Below are positions 33,062 to 40,810 of a stretch of DNA of 64,000 nucleotides, in pieces. Where the stretch lies: contig NZ_CP009621.1 in assembly GCF_000973725.1 (NCBI RefSeq), positions 2,144,501 through 2,208,500 on the forward strand, in the 5' to 3' direction. The position numbers and the translations under genes were made by a program. Under the pieces are notes generated by a model that saw only the letters and a program-made list of their open reading frames with translations, was not told the DNA's origin and made no database searches. The stretch is from Pontibacter korlensis. GTDB lineage: Bacteria > Bacteroidota > Bacteroidia > Cytophagales > Hymenobacteraceae. Numbering within the stretch: position 1 is the first letter of the stretch; every line of letters starts with the position of its first letter.

Positions 33062-34404
33062 TACTTAAGGTTACAACAAAGTTTTACTGCTCTTTCTCTA
33101 CACGCTCTCGCTTTATCTCTCCCAGGTCAATAGCCTACATACCGCACCACATCTACCCGAACTCCACGTCATGTTTCTAATCGTTCCACCTTGATATCTA
33201 TTCTCGCTCTTAATTTCCCTATAGTACTAGCCCGTAATCAACCTTCAAAACCACATCCACTTAGCTCCAGTAAACTTCGACACACGTACGCTACAAACTC
33301 CAAAATGCTCTCAAGTACACCTCACCTAAGTCACCCTCACTCGATACTCACCACTTCAGTCACATCACGTCCTTCTTCGTCCTTCAACGTACCTTTTCGT
33401 CCTTCAATGCTCCTTTTCGTCCCTATAACAGGGGGGACATTTCTAGGAATACACACACAGTTCTCCCTTAGGGGTGGGGAACTGCCGGGGGAAACATTTC
33501 TGAGGTTTCCACACGCACCCGGGGACAAACAACCAAAAATCCCAGGGCTTGCGAATCGTTGCGCCGTCCATCGGTTGTTGCGCACCTTGCTCGCCGCTTT
33601 CGCTTTGTTCTCGGCTGTGGCTCTGAGCGCTTCTAGCCACGGGTAATGTTCATGCGGAACAGAGACTACGGACAGATACACATGAACATGCTGGATGTTT
33701 AGCCTAAAGCTGAGAGAATCCAGCCAAACTCTTCCGGTCTTTCGATACAGTATAGGAAAAAAGGGTGCGGGAGGTTAGTGCGGGGAGTTAAATTTTTTGC
33801 GGGTGCGCGAGAGGGGGGCGGGAGGGGCGGCTCACTTACAGTCAAGGGACCTGCCGGGACAAGCGGTACTAAATAGGGGAACTAGAAAATGCGGGAGAGT
33901 TTACAGGGCCAGCGGCGGCAGAGCGCCCTGAAAGGGCATATAAATGCCGCAAAAAGAGCGCTTACAGCGATTTCATGTGCCAGGTGGGAGTGAACTATAT
34001 CTTAAGGGAGAAAGCTCGCCAGAGGGCGGAAAAAACGGCTCTGGGAGGCTTTTTTGAGTGCTGTCGTGCCTCTATAGCGTTCTTGCCCTTCTACGCGCCG
34101 AGTTCGTTGTGGCAGCACTGCCTCTTGCGCCTTTTTTGACATAGGCGTAAATTGTGCGGCCAAACAGACGCGCTGTGTCCTGTGGAGGGGGAGTGGAGGA
34201 AGTTGGGGTAGTGCCGTACGTTTCCTGGTGTGCCTAAGTTGGCCTTTGCGTACGATACGCACTCCCGTACTGTACCGGTACTTAGTGTACTGTATTATAT
34301 ATACCCCCACTCCCTCTCCACCACCATATATGTGTTCACTTTTTTCAGTGTCCCTAAGGGCGCAGGCAAGGGACGCAAGGGTATAAAGGGATCAAGGCTT
34401 TGCT
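33062..34404. other. GC-rich, repeat-bearing non-coding stretch
   Basis: 1.3 kb without a credible gene; the open frames here are low-complexity. It contains 20-bp tandem repeats at 33366-33424, a hairpin AGTTCTCC / GGGGAACT near 33460, and a nested hairpin GCGGCA / TGCCGC near 33913-33945. The layout suggests a cis-acting region such as a plasmid replication or transfer origin, but no initiator or relaxase is recognised. Confidence 0.4.
33366..33424 (+). repeat. 20-bp tandem repeats (iteron-like)
   Basis: TTCGTCCTTCAACGTACCTT and TTCGTCCTTCAATGCTCCTT follow each other directly, with a partial unit (CGTCCTTC) before and TTCGTCCCT after. The period is exactly 20 bp, as for repeated protein-binding sites. 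Confidence 0.7.
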
Positions 34405-34878
34405 ATGTACATCTATCTTCCGCAGCAGGTCGTCGACTGGGTCGACAGAGACTTCAATAGGCTTAAGGAGCTCGTAACAGAAGGCGGTGGGAAGTGGAGC
34501 CGCACCATTGAGAAGCGGCTAAGGGAGAGAACCCTGTTTATAATCTGGTATGTCATTACCAGGCGCCTTTTCCCCGCCAAGGGGGATAACGGGGAGCGGC
34601 TCCGGGAGAAGTCAAGCCTGAGGGAGTTCGTCAGTATCCACCGCGACGAGCTCGCCCGCTACGGGGGGAGCACGCACTACTACAGCATCAGGAAATTTCT
34701 GGAGCAAATCTTCGTCCTGGAGGTAAACGAGGCGTATTCGACGGGCCAGGTGCCGGACTACCTGCACCGCTACAGGCGGGAGGTGCTCAGCCGGGTGTCG
34801 CTGAGCGAGGAGGTGGAGGAGAGCCTGCTGGCGAGCCAGGGGGGCTATGAAGAACTGGAGTTAAGGTTAAGCCCGTAA
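34405..34878 (+). CDS. Unknown 157-aa protein
   Basis: Basic, Arg-rich, helical (WVDRDFNRLKELVTEGGGKW; YYSIRKFLEQIFVLEVNEAY). The middle may be a winged helix, but I do not recognise a family. GC-rich codon use matches the recombinase and antitoxin at 22-23 kb. It lies 1 kb after the iteron-like repeats, so a replication or partition role is conceivable. No clear ribosome site; start codon uncertain. Confidence 0.55.
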   Translation: MYIYLPQQVVDWVDRDFNRLKELVTEGGGKWSRTIEKRLRERTLFIIWYVITRRLFPAKGDNGERLREKSSLREFVSIHRDELARYGGSTHYYSIRKFLEQIFVLEVNEAYSTGQVPDYLHRYRREVLSRVSLSEEVEESLLASQGGYEELELRLSP

Positions 34879-34967
34879 GGTAGTGCAGGTAGCAGCTGCT
34901 GTGTCTCTTGCTGCTTTTCTTCCCTCCCAAAGTATTTAGTATAAGTACGATTTTTTGATAAAATATT

Positions 34968-34997
34968 AAGGCTTTCTGCAGAAAAGCAGAAAGCCTT
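34968..34997. terminator. Bidirectional terminator
   Basis: AAGGCTTTCTGC pairs perfectly with GCAGAAAGCCTT around 6 nt, between the convergent genes ending at 34878 (+) and 35023 (-). Confidence 0.8.
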
Positions 34998-35022
34998 ATG
35001 TGTCTAACGTTTTACAGAGTGG

Positions 35023-35739
35023 CTATGCCACCATAGTACATGCTCCGGCCTCTTGCTCAGGAATGGGTAAGCTTCTAAGTGTAGTCTTAGAGTTTGCTTT
35101 AGTGTACAAATCCAAAATGAACTTACGTCCTTTCTCTGTCCATTTAAGGTGAAAATTGACAACTATTTCTTCTCCATTCCTATTAGGTCTAACTACAGAG
35201 GCAAGCTCAGCTAACCCCATGTTTTGATATTTATCAGTCAGCTGCCAAACACCCTGATCGGTTTTGTGTTGGACTCCTTGTTCCTTTAGGAACTGATTTA
35301 GCTTTTCTCCGCTCAGGCTAGGGGAAAGCATTTTGCCAATTGTAGTTACGTTATAAGTTAGCTTCTTCTTCGTAAGGGCAGGAGATAAGTTGGATAGGTC
35401 CCTGCTAGTCGAGTAAAAATTATTTATAATAATTTCCTCTATCCTTTTATAAACCCAAACTTCGAATTTGGGTGATAGCCAAGCGGCAAATTTAAGTGCT
35501 AACAATTTATGCATCCAGGTGCCGGAATTGGAGCCGCCGCGGTTTACAACCAAAACGGGAATTCCCGATTCGCTTTGAAGCTCATTTATGTAGGTAGCAG
35601 TTTGTTTGCTCCTAATGAAGTCATGCACTCTTTTCTTGGGGAATGGCTTTGCCATTTCTGTGGCATTCACCATCAACTCATCATCTAGCCTAAAGGTGAT
35701 GAAACTGCTACCGTACTGAAAAATTTTAGTCTTCTCCAT
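35023..35739 (-). CDS. KilA-N / KilAC two-domain regulator (third KilA-N protein)
   Basis: 238 aa. N-terminal KilA-N domain (~10-105): DELMVNATEMAKPFPKKRVH, DFIRSKQTATYI, TWMHKLLALKFAAWL, KFEVWVYKRIEEII. C-terminal KilAC-like (phage antirepressor) domain (~125-230): TIGKMLSPSLSGEKLNQFLK, a GVWQLTDKYQNMG segment and LKWTEKGRKFILDLY. This is the standard phage anti-repressor layout; it is the full-length relative of the two short proteins at 10.8-11.8 kb. A ribosome site (AAAAGGAGGTT) precedes the ATG. Possibly governs island excision or induction (inference). Confidence 0.87.
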   Translation of the reverse strand: MEKTKIFQYGSSFITFRLDDELMVNATEMAKPFPKKRVHDFIRSKQTATYINELQSESGIPVLVVNRGGSNSGTWMHKLLALKFAAWLSPKFEVWVYKRIEEIIINNFYSTSRDLSNLSPALTKKKLTYNVTTIGKMLSPSLSGEKLNQFLKEQGVQHKTDQGVWQLTDKYQNMGLAELASVVRPNRNGEEIVVNFHLKWTEKGRKFILDLYTKANSKTTLRSLPIPEQEAGACTMVA

Positions 35740-35772
35740 TCTAACCTCCTTTTCTTAAGTTCAGATAACTCG

Positions 35773-35858
35773 TTGAGAGGCGTTCATAGAATGGTAATCC
35801 ACTAGACTAGGGTTAATGAAACCTTATATGGGTTAGTCAAATTCCCTCCGCCTCTCAA
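35773..35858. promoter_or_regulatory. Widely spaced inverted repeat upstream of KilA-N/KilAC gene
   Basis: TTGAGAGGCG and CGCCTCTCAA are exact 10-bp inverted copies 66 bp apart, ahead of the start at 35739. CGCCTCT also occurs in the leaders at 12172 and 36354, so it may be an operator for an island regulator. Confidence 0.4.
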
Positions 35859-35960
35859 AGCTGCTCTATTAATCTATCCCAATTGAAGTTAAAATAATGT
35901 GCAGGATGATCGTTATGTGTCGTTCAACTGCCAGAGTTAATTTGTACTGGTTGAGGGATG

Positions 35961-36005
35961 GGTCAAGTACAGCCTCTCGGTGGTATACTAGGCTGTACTT
36001 GATCC
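35961..36005. terminator. Inverted repeat after HTH gene (possible terminator)
   Basis: TCAAGTACAGCCT pairs perfectly with AGGCTGTACTTGA (13 bp), plus outer G/C pairs. It lies 8 bp after the HTH gene stop. There is no T-run on the minus strand, so an operator role is an alternative. Confidence 0.5.
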
Positions 36006-36012
36006 TTTAAGC

Positions 36013-36354
36013 TCATGATGCCCTTCTGCTTTTGCTGACAACCATAATGGATGCAGGCTCAGCCTCAATTTCAGCAACGGTCCTCTGGCGTGAAGCTTTA
36101 ACCCAGTCCGCCAGCTCCTGCTTTACAAAGTATAGCCGCTTGCCTTTCTTAAGGTGAGGTATCGACCTGGAGCTGGTTTTCTCATAGATGGCTGACTTCG
36201 ATACATTGAGGAATGCAGCAGCCTCATCTACTGTTAAGAAATCTCCAGTTGGCTGAGTAGTGTCGGTTTTATCCAGCCGTTCTTGAATGTCCAGCAGGAT
36301 AGACTCGATACGGTCTATGCGCTTCTCAATAATAGCAAAAGGGTTTTCCATCAT
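36013..36354 (-). CDS. Excisionase-family HTH protein
   Basis: 113 aa. N-terminal coiled coil (IEKRIDRIESILLDIQERLD) then an HTH_17 domain (~42-92): FLTVDEAAAFLNVSKSAIYE, then HLKKGKRLYFVKQELADWV. Typical of excisionase-like proteins in Bacteroidota islands. It is the last of three same-strand genes (37295 to 36013) near the right attachment site. Its leader shares CATACGCCTCT and TCATTTG with the sequence before 12172. Confidence 0.8.
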   Translation of the reverse strand: MMENPFAIIEKRIDRIESILLDIQERLDKTDTTQPTGDFLTVDEAAAFLNVSKSAIYEKTSSRSIPHLKKGKRLYFVKQELADWVKASRQRTVAEIEAEPASIMVVSKSRRAS

Positions 36355-36419
36355 ACGCCTCTATCATTTGTTCCAGTGCAAATGTATAAAGGAGTTTCTA
36401 TGTGGTATTTGCGATTTAC

Positions 36420-36665
36420 TTACGTATTATTTGCAAATGATTGTTGAGATGCCTTGCTTATAGCATCGAGTAGTCTTTGTTTGTGGCGTTTAAGTTCTTC
36501 AAGGTCAGCCGGTCCAGGCGCGTCACTATATCTGTCTACATAAGTAAAAAGGTTCTGTCTGCTACCGATATCCCCAAAGGTAGTTTCTAAGGCATTAACT
36601 AGCTGCTGCTTATTGGTAAAATGCTTGTTCATTAAATATCCTAGCTCATTTAACACAACAAGCAT
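36420..36665 (-). CDS. Unknown 81-aa protein
   Basis: Small charged helical protein (MNKHFTNKQQLVNALETTFG; ADLEELKRHKQRLLDAISKA). It starts 18 bp after the stop of the gene at 36684, so the two are likely co-transcribed. An internal ATG at 36632 is an alternative start. No family recognised. Confidence 0.55.
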   Translation of the reverse strand: MLVVLNELGYLMNKHFTNKQQLVNALETTFGDIGSRQNLFTYVDRYSDAPGPADLEELKRHKQRLLDAISKASQQSFANNT

Positions 36666-36683
36666 GATAGCATACTCTTTTTT

Positions 36684-37295
36684 TTATTTCACTTTCGAGT
36701 AAAGCTCTTTCACGATGGGATACACCTTTTTCCCATCCTCTGTTAGGTGGTAATAAAAACCGAACTCTCCATTTGTAGAGGGTGCCAGGTCTTGCTGCGA
36801 AAGTATTTGTTGCGGTTGTGATCTATGTAGCGCTTGACCTTGCTTAGGAGTTACGTTCGGCACGGAAATTTTTAATATGGATACAATTTCTTGTTTAAGC
36901 TGATATAGAGGATAAAGTGCCATTGAGATAGCTCCATTTAATAGCTTGTCCTTATCGTGAACCTTTTTCGGTTCAGCACCGGGAAGGGTAATTATATTAT
37001 AGGGCGGTTCCTTACCCTGCAGGCTATATTGGTCTAACGCAGCAATGATTCTGTCCCGATACTCAAATTCTAGTTCATCCCTGCGGATAGAGATGTGAAT
37101 GTCCACCTCGTCCAGAAGTGCTTTAAGCCTATGAGGCTGATGGTTCTTAGTGACTTCTTCAATATAGTCAAGGACTTCAAATCTATCAAGTACCTCTTCT
37201 TCTACTAATGTTAAGAAATCACTTAAACTTATTCTATCTTTCATTGCTTCCATTGTTGCTTTCCAAATTTTAGAATTGCTTGCCTCAGTTGTCAA
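36684..37295 (-). CDS. Unknown 203-aa protein
   Basis: No signal peptide or membrane segment. Helical N-terminal half (SDFLTLVEEEVLDRFEVLDY), a short hydrophobic central segment, and a C-terminal piece (GEFGFYYHLTEDGKKVYPIV) that could be a wHTH wing. First gene of the right-end operon. Function not recognised. Confidence 0.6.
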   Translation of the reverse strand: MTTEASNSKIWKATMEAMKDRISLSDFLTLVEEEVLDRFEVLDYIEEVTKNHQPHRLKALLDEVDIHISIRRDELEFEYRDRIIAALDQYSLQGKEPPYNIITLPGAEPKKVHDKDKLLNGAISMALYPLYQLKQEIVSILKISVPNVTPKQGQALHRSQPQQILSQQDLAPSTNGEFGFYYHLTEDGKKVYPIVKELYSKVK

Positions 37296-37756
37296 CCAAG
37301 GTCGAGAATAGACAATGTAAAATAGTGTAGTATCCTGCCGTTAATCAGGTATATATAACTAGCCTACTATATACCTAGGCTTTAATAGATTTGTTTTCAT
37401 ACCACTTACCTTAAATTGTATTTATCTTGATATGAAGTTAAAGGAAGGCAATTGAACCTTTGAGCCTTCGGATGGACAGTCTACGGTATGGAATTGTGGT
37501 GACCAAAGCGATTGATGCCTTCAGTGGCAAAGCCTCTTATGCAGAGAACAAGAATTAGTTTCACAGCAAATGGAGCTACGGCTTCGCTACATGAGATGGG
37601 AAGGCCGGCCTTGCGAAAAGTAAGGAGGTGAAGGGGATGACTGTAGCGTACAAGATGGGCGATAAAACCAAGTGTGCAGTCACAATGACTCCTAATGCCA
37701 ACCTTTACGAGTACGAGATGAAACTTGAGTTAACGAGGGGCTGATACCTAGAGAGC
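37296..37756. other. Right-end stretch with decayed coding sequence
   Basis: Before 37440 the sequence is AT-rich and holds the promoter region of the minus-strand operon. From ~37500 short plus-strand peptides in different frames (AIDAFSGKASYAENKN-stop; FHSKWSYGFAT-stop) look like remnants of one broken gene, continuing into the small ORF at 37637. Confidence 0.35.
37637..37744 (+). pseudogene. 35-codon remnant of a degraded gene
   Basis: MTVAYKMGDKTKCAVTMTPN ... ends ELTRG-stop. It is preceded by AAGGAGG, but upstream pieces of similar composition are broken by stops, so decay is more likely than a functional small protein. Confidence 0.3.
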
Positions 37757-37783
37757 CGAAATGTATGCAAATTGTATGTACAT
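37757..37783 (+). repeat. 27-bp repeat, right copy (candidate integrase arm site)
   Basis: Exact match to 9300-9326, same orientation, ending 46 bp before the right 44-bp tRNA repeat. In the excised circle the two copies would flank the attachment core, as arm-type sites do. Confidence 0.75.
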
Positions 37784-37820
37784 AAAAAAAGCCACTTAGC
37801 GATTTTACTCGTAAGTGGCT
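37783..37820 (-). terminator. Island-borne terminator for tRNA-Arg
   Basis: On the minus strand, AGCCACTTA pairs with TAAGTGGCT and is followed by seven T. It lies directly after the tRNA 3' end and is unrelated in sequence to the original terminator at 9113-9144. Confidence 0.75.
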
Positions 37821-37829
37821 GATTTTTAA

Positions 37830-37873
37830 GTGGTCACGAAGGGAGTCGAACCCCTAACCTTCTGATTCGTAGT
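37830..37873 (-). repeat. attR: 44-bp repeat within the intact tRNA-Arg
   Basis: Identical to 9147-9190. It spans from one base past the tRNA 3' end to the 5' edge of the anticodon loop, which suggests strand exchange in or near the anticodon loop. Confidence 0.92.
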
Positions 37874-37904
37874 CAGATGCTCTATCCAGTTGAGCTACGA
37901 GACC
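37831..37904 (-). tRNA. tRNA-Arg (anticodon ACG)
   Basis: A 74-nt cloverleaf folds on the minus strand: acceptor GGTCTCG / CGTGACC, D arm GCTC...GAGC, anticodon stem TCTGA / TCAGA with loop CTACGAA (anticodon ACG, read as ICG), T arm AGGGG-TTCGACT-CCCTT. CCA is not encoded. Position 5:68 appears as a U-U mismatch. Its 3' part is the island attachment site. Confidence 0.92.
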
Positions 37905-37968
37905 ATTCTGTTATTGTGATGCAAAGTAAAGGCCTTTTTTCTTTATACGCAAGACCTCTCTGAAAAAA

Positions 37969-38691
37969 TTATTCATTTTTTGCCGCTGCCTTGCGTAATG
38001 ATCGCTCTAAAGACCTGTCGAACAGGAAGTAAAGCCCTCCAATAGAAATGACAATTAATGCTACCATCAGTATCTGGCCGCTGCGTCCGCTGTCCGGATT
38101 CTGTAGTGCCTGTACTACATCACGGGCCTGAGTGCCCACCCAGAAGAAGAAAAGTGTGCGGGGCAGCATACCCACTATACTTGCCAGAAAGAATTTGCGC
38201 CTGTTTATCTGCAGCAACGAAAGCACGAAGTTCATCAATGCAAAAGGAAGCACCGGGGAGATTCGCGTCAGGAAGATAAGGCTCCAACTCTCGTTGCGTA
38301 GCTCCTGCATCAGGGCACGAGCCTTGTCAAACTGGTTCAGAAAGCTTACCATCTTGCCATGGTCTACCAGCTGAGCTATACTGTAGCCGATAAGTGCGGC
38401 AATACCATACGACACCACAATGCCTACAAAGCCGTTCCAGCCTAGATAGAACCCACTGATCAAAGCTATAAAAGTGGTCGGTGTTAGTGCCAAGGCCATG
38501 GTCATGGAGATTACGGCAAAGTATAGCAGCATCTCCCAAAACGACAGCCCCAGCAAAAGCTCCTGGTAGTTATATAACACCACAGCTGCCGTAGAACTAA
38601 CTACAACTGGCACTACAACCAGCAAAAGCATGGATACAAACGTAGAGGCATTGTCGCGTATAAAGCTTCGCAGCAGCGGGAGTAACTTCAT
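37969..38691 (-). CDS. TVP38/TMEM64 (VTT/SNARE-assoc) family membrane protein
   Basis: 240 aa inner-membrane protein with about five or six membrane segments. The VTT-domain signature is present: ALTPTTFIALISGFYLGWNG (~75-95) and the re-entrant FLTRISPVLPFALMNFVLSL (~140-160) with the conserved R-x-x-P. The family (DedA relatives) is linked to lipid scrambling and envelope homeostasis; the specific role here is unknown. First chromosomal protein gene after the tRNA; single-gene unit. Confidence 0.88.
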   Translation of the reverse strand: MKLLPLLRSFIRDNASTFVSMLLLVVVPVVVSSTAAVVLYNYQELLLGLSFWEMLLYFAVISMTMALALTPTTFIALISGFYLGWNGFVGIVVSYGIAALIGYSIAQLVDHGKMVSFLNQFDKARALMQELRNESWSLIFLTRISPVLPFALMNFVLSLLQINRRKFFLASIVGMLPRTLFFFWVGTQARDVVQALQNPDSGRSGQILMVALIVISIGGLYFLFDRSLERSLRKAAAKNE

Positions 38692-38926
38692 GTGGTATGT
38701 TGGGTAAGATACTATCAGGAATTAGACGAAAGACAAAGGACAAAAGATTTTAGCGGCTTTGAAAGTATCTATTAGCAGCAGGTGTGCCCAAGGTTTGCTT
38801 TTTTATACTTCGGAGGGTTTCTTTTAGCTTGCAACAATCACTCTACCTATCGGTTAAACACAGAAGAAGCAGTAGATAACCCTAATAAGGGAGTTTATAA
38901 GTCGTAGAAAGTACAAACAATCAACT

Positions 38927-40066
38927 ATGAAATTCGGAACAAAAGCCATACACGCTGGCGTGGAGCCAGATCCAAGCACGGGTGCCATTATGACGCCAAT
39001 CTACCAGACTTCTACTTATGTGCAGCGTTCGCCAGGCGACCACAAAGGCTATGAGTATTCCCGCACACATAACCCAACCAGAACGCAGCTGCAAAATGCA
39101 CTGGCGGCACTGGAAAACGGCAGCCACGGCCTGTGCTTCTCCTCAGGTATGGCTGCAGTGGATGCCATTATAAAGCTACTGAAGCCTGGTGATGAGGTGA
39201 TCTCTACAAATGACCTGTATGGTGGTAGTTACCGCATCTTTACCAAGATCTTCCAGAACTACGGCCTCAAGTTTCATTTCACAAACATGCAGGATGTGAG
39301 CAATGTGGAGAAGCTGATCAATGAGAATACTAAGATGATTTGGTTGGAGACTCCTACCAACCCGCTGCTTAACATCATCGACATTGAGGTTTACGGACAG
39401 CTGTGCAAGAAGCATAACCTGCTTTTAGTGGCTGATAATACTTTTGCAACACCATACCTGCAGACGCCACTGGATTTAGGTGCCGATATAGTAATGCACT
39501 CGCTAACAAAGTACATGGGCGGCCACTCTGATGTGGTAATGGGGGCTGTTGTAGTGAAGGATGATGACCTGCACCAGCAATTAGCCTTTATTCAAAACTC
39601 CTGCGGTGCTACGCCTGGTCCACAGGATTGCTTCCTGGTGTTACGTGGTTTGAAAACGCTGCACTTGCGCATGGAGCGCCACTGCCAGAATGGGCGTAAA
39701 GTAGCTGAGTATCTGAGGGACCATCCGAAAGTAAGTAAAGTATACTGGCCAGGCTTTGAGGAGCACCCTAACCACGAAGTGGCTCAAAAGCAAATGAGCG
39801 ACTTCGGAGGCATGGTATCGTTTGAGTTGAAAGGCGATAATGTAGAGGATGCCACCCGTCTGTTGGAGAACTTTGAGCTGTTTGCGTTGGCTGAGTCGCT
39901 AGGTGGCGTGGAGTCGCTTTGCGGCCACCCAGCTACCATGACACACGCCAGCATTCCGCGTGAGGACCGTATGAAAGCTGGCCTCAGCGATACGCTGATC
40001 CGCTTGAGCGTGGGTGTAGAAGATGCCGAAGACCTGATTGCGGACCTGGAGAAGGCAATTGGATAG
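38927..40066 (+). CDS. metB: Cystathionine gamma-synthase-type PLP enzyme
   Basis: 379 aa, full length for the Cys/Met metabolism PLP family. PLP-binding Lys195 in [25 protein letters not shown] (~44-52), SSGMAA (~72-77) and WLETPTNP (~139-146) are family motifs, and the SLGGVESL...HPATMTHA C-terminal block matches gamma-synthases and gamma-lyases. Likely makes cystathionine from an O-acylhomoserine and cysteine; gamma-lyase activity cannot be excluded. Monocistronic, with a strong terminator. Confidence 0.88.
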   Translation: MKFGTKAIHAGVEPDPSTGAIMTPIYQTSTYVQRSPGDHKGYEYSRTHNPTRTQLQNALAALENGSHGLCFSSGMAAVDAIIKLLKPGDEVISTNDLYGGSYRIFTKIFQNYGLKFHFTNMQDVSNVEKLINENTKMIWLETPTNPLLNIIDIEVYGQLCKKHNLLLVADNTFATPYLQTPLDLGADIVMHSLTKYMGGHSDVVMGAVVVKDDDLHQQLAFIQNSCGATPGPQDCFLVLRGLKTLHLRMERHCQNGRKVAEYLRDHPKVSKVYWPGFEEHPNHEVAQKQMSDFGGMVSFELKGDNVEDATRLLENFELFALAESLGGVESLCGHPATMTHASIPREDRMKAGLSDTLIRLSVGVEDAEDLIADLEKAIG

Positions 40067-40076
40067 TTACATAAGA

Positions 40077-40105
40077 ACGGTGCCTGCTGGTAAAGCAGGC
40101 ACCGT
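40077..40105 (+). terminator. Terminator of metB
   Basis: ACGGTGCCTGCT / AGCAGGCACCGT, perfect 12-bp stem, then CTTTTT. Confidence 0.9.
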
Positions 40106-40200
40106 CTTTTTAAAGTACGCTTACAGTTTGTCTATCTTTGGCTACTCCCGCTCCGTAAGATGTTTTACTTGGGAGTTCTAAGTCTTGTGTCAAACGTCTT

Positions 40201-40725
40201 ATGACTAATAGAATCATACTTTACCGGGAGAAGCAGCGGTTCAGGCAGTTTTGGCTGTGGGTGGTGGTGTTAGCTGTGGCATCTATCTTCTGGACAGGCT
40301 TTGTGTACCAGGTGCTGTTGGGCGGTAGCTATGGCAACAGACCAGTTTCGGATGTGCAGCTGGCTGTTTTGTTTGTGCTGGTGGGGCTGGGGCTGCCATA
40401 CTTCTTCTACCGTATGTCTCTTACTACAGAAGTTCAGCCGGGGGAGGTGCGGGTGCGATTCTGGCCCTTTCACATTAAACCTGTAAAAATACCGTTGCAC
40501 CTAGTCCGAGATTATGAACGCGTTACCTATAACCCAATTGTCGACTACGGAGGATGGGGTATTAAGTGGGGCTCTGAGGGTAAAGCTTTTAATATGTCGG
40601 GTAGTGAGGGAGTAAAGCTGTACTTCTACAACGAGAAGCCCCTGCTGATAGGCACGCAGCAGCCTGAAGAACTAATGTCAGCTATAAATGAGGCAAAGCG
40701 AGGAAAGAGTGATGTAGAAGCCTAG
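40201..40725 (+). CDS. Two-TM protein with PH-like C-terminal region
   Basis: 174 aa. Two membrane segments (WLWVVVLAVASIFWTGFVY; LAVLFVLVGLGLPYFFY), then a ~100-residue cytosolic beta-rich part (VRVRFWPFHIKPVKIPLHLV, GGWGIKWGSEGKAFNMSG, VKLYFYNEKPLLIGTQQPEE) of the bacterial PH-like/DUF6141 kind. Function unknown. Follows metB but has its own terminator. Confidence 0.65.
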   Translation: MTNRIILYREKQRFRQFWLWVVVLAVASIFWTGFVYQVLLGGSYGNRPVSDVQLAVLFVLVGLGLPYFFYRMSLTTEVQPGEVRVRFWPFHIKPVKIPLHLVRDYERVTYNPIVDYGGWGIKWGSEGKAFNMSGSEGVKLYFYNEKPLLIGTQQPEELMSAINEAKRGKSDVEA

Positions 40726-40756
40726 GATATTTTTCAGTGCTCTGAGAAAGGGCAAT

Positions 40757-40797
40757 AAAAAAGCGCCGGTAGCACAGAGGCCACCGGCGCTTTTTTT
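40757..40797. terminator. Bidirectional terminator
   Basis: AAAAAAGCGCCGGT pairs with ACCGGCGCTTTTTTT, between the convergent genes at 40725 and 40811. Confidence 0.9.
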
Positions 40798-40810
40798 ATA
40801 AGGTACGAAA

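Larger units (their letters stand above)
9147..37873. mobile_element. Integrated genomic island in tRNA-Arg
   Basis: The 28.7-kb segment is bounded by 44-bp tRNA-Arg direct repeats, carries a tyrosine integrase next to the left repeat and an excisionase-like HTH gene near the right one, and has strongly mosaic base composition. Cargo: type I restriction operon with a reverse transcriptase, an integron-like cassette array, antitoxin and regulators. No relaxase, coupling protein or type IV secretion gene is visible, so transfer would need help from elsewhere. Confidence 0.9.

Noticed and set aside
33191..33681. Overlapping 151- and 114-codon frames on opposite strands
   Set aside because: Low-complexity, Ser/Arg-rich, run through the tandem repeats, with no ribosome site or homology.
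36420..37295. One frameshifted gene made of the 81-aa and 203-aa frames
   Set aside because: Both have their own start, end and sensible composition, and the 18-bp gap is a normal operon spacing; no shared domain crosses it.
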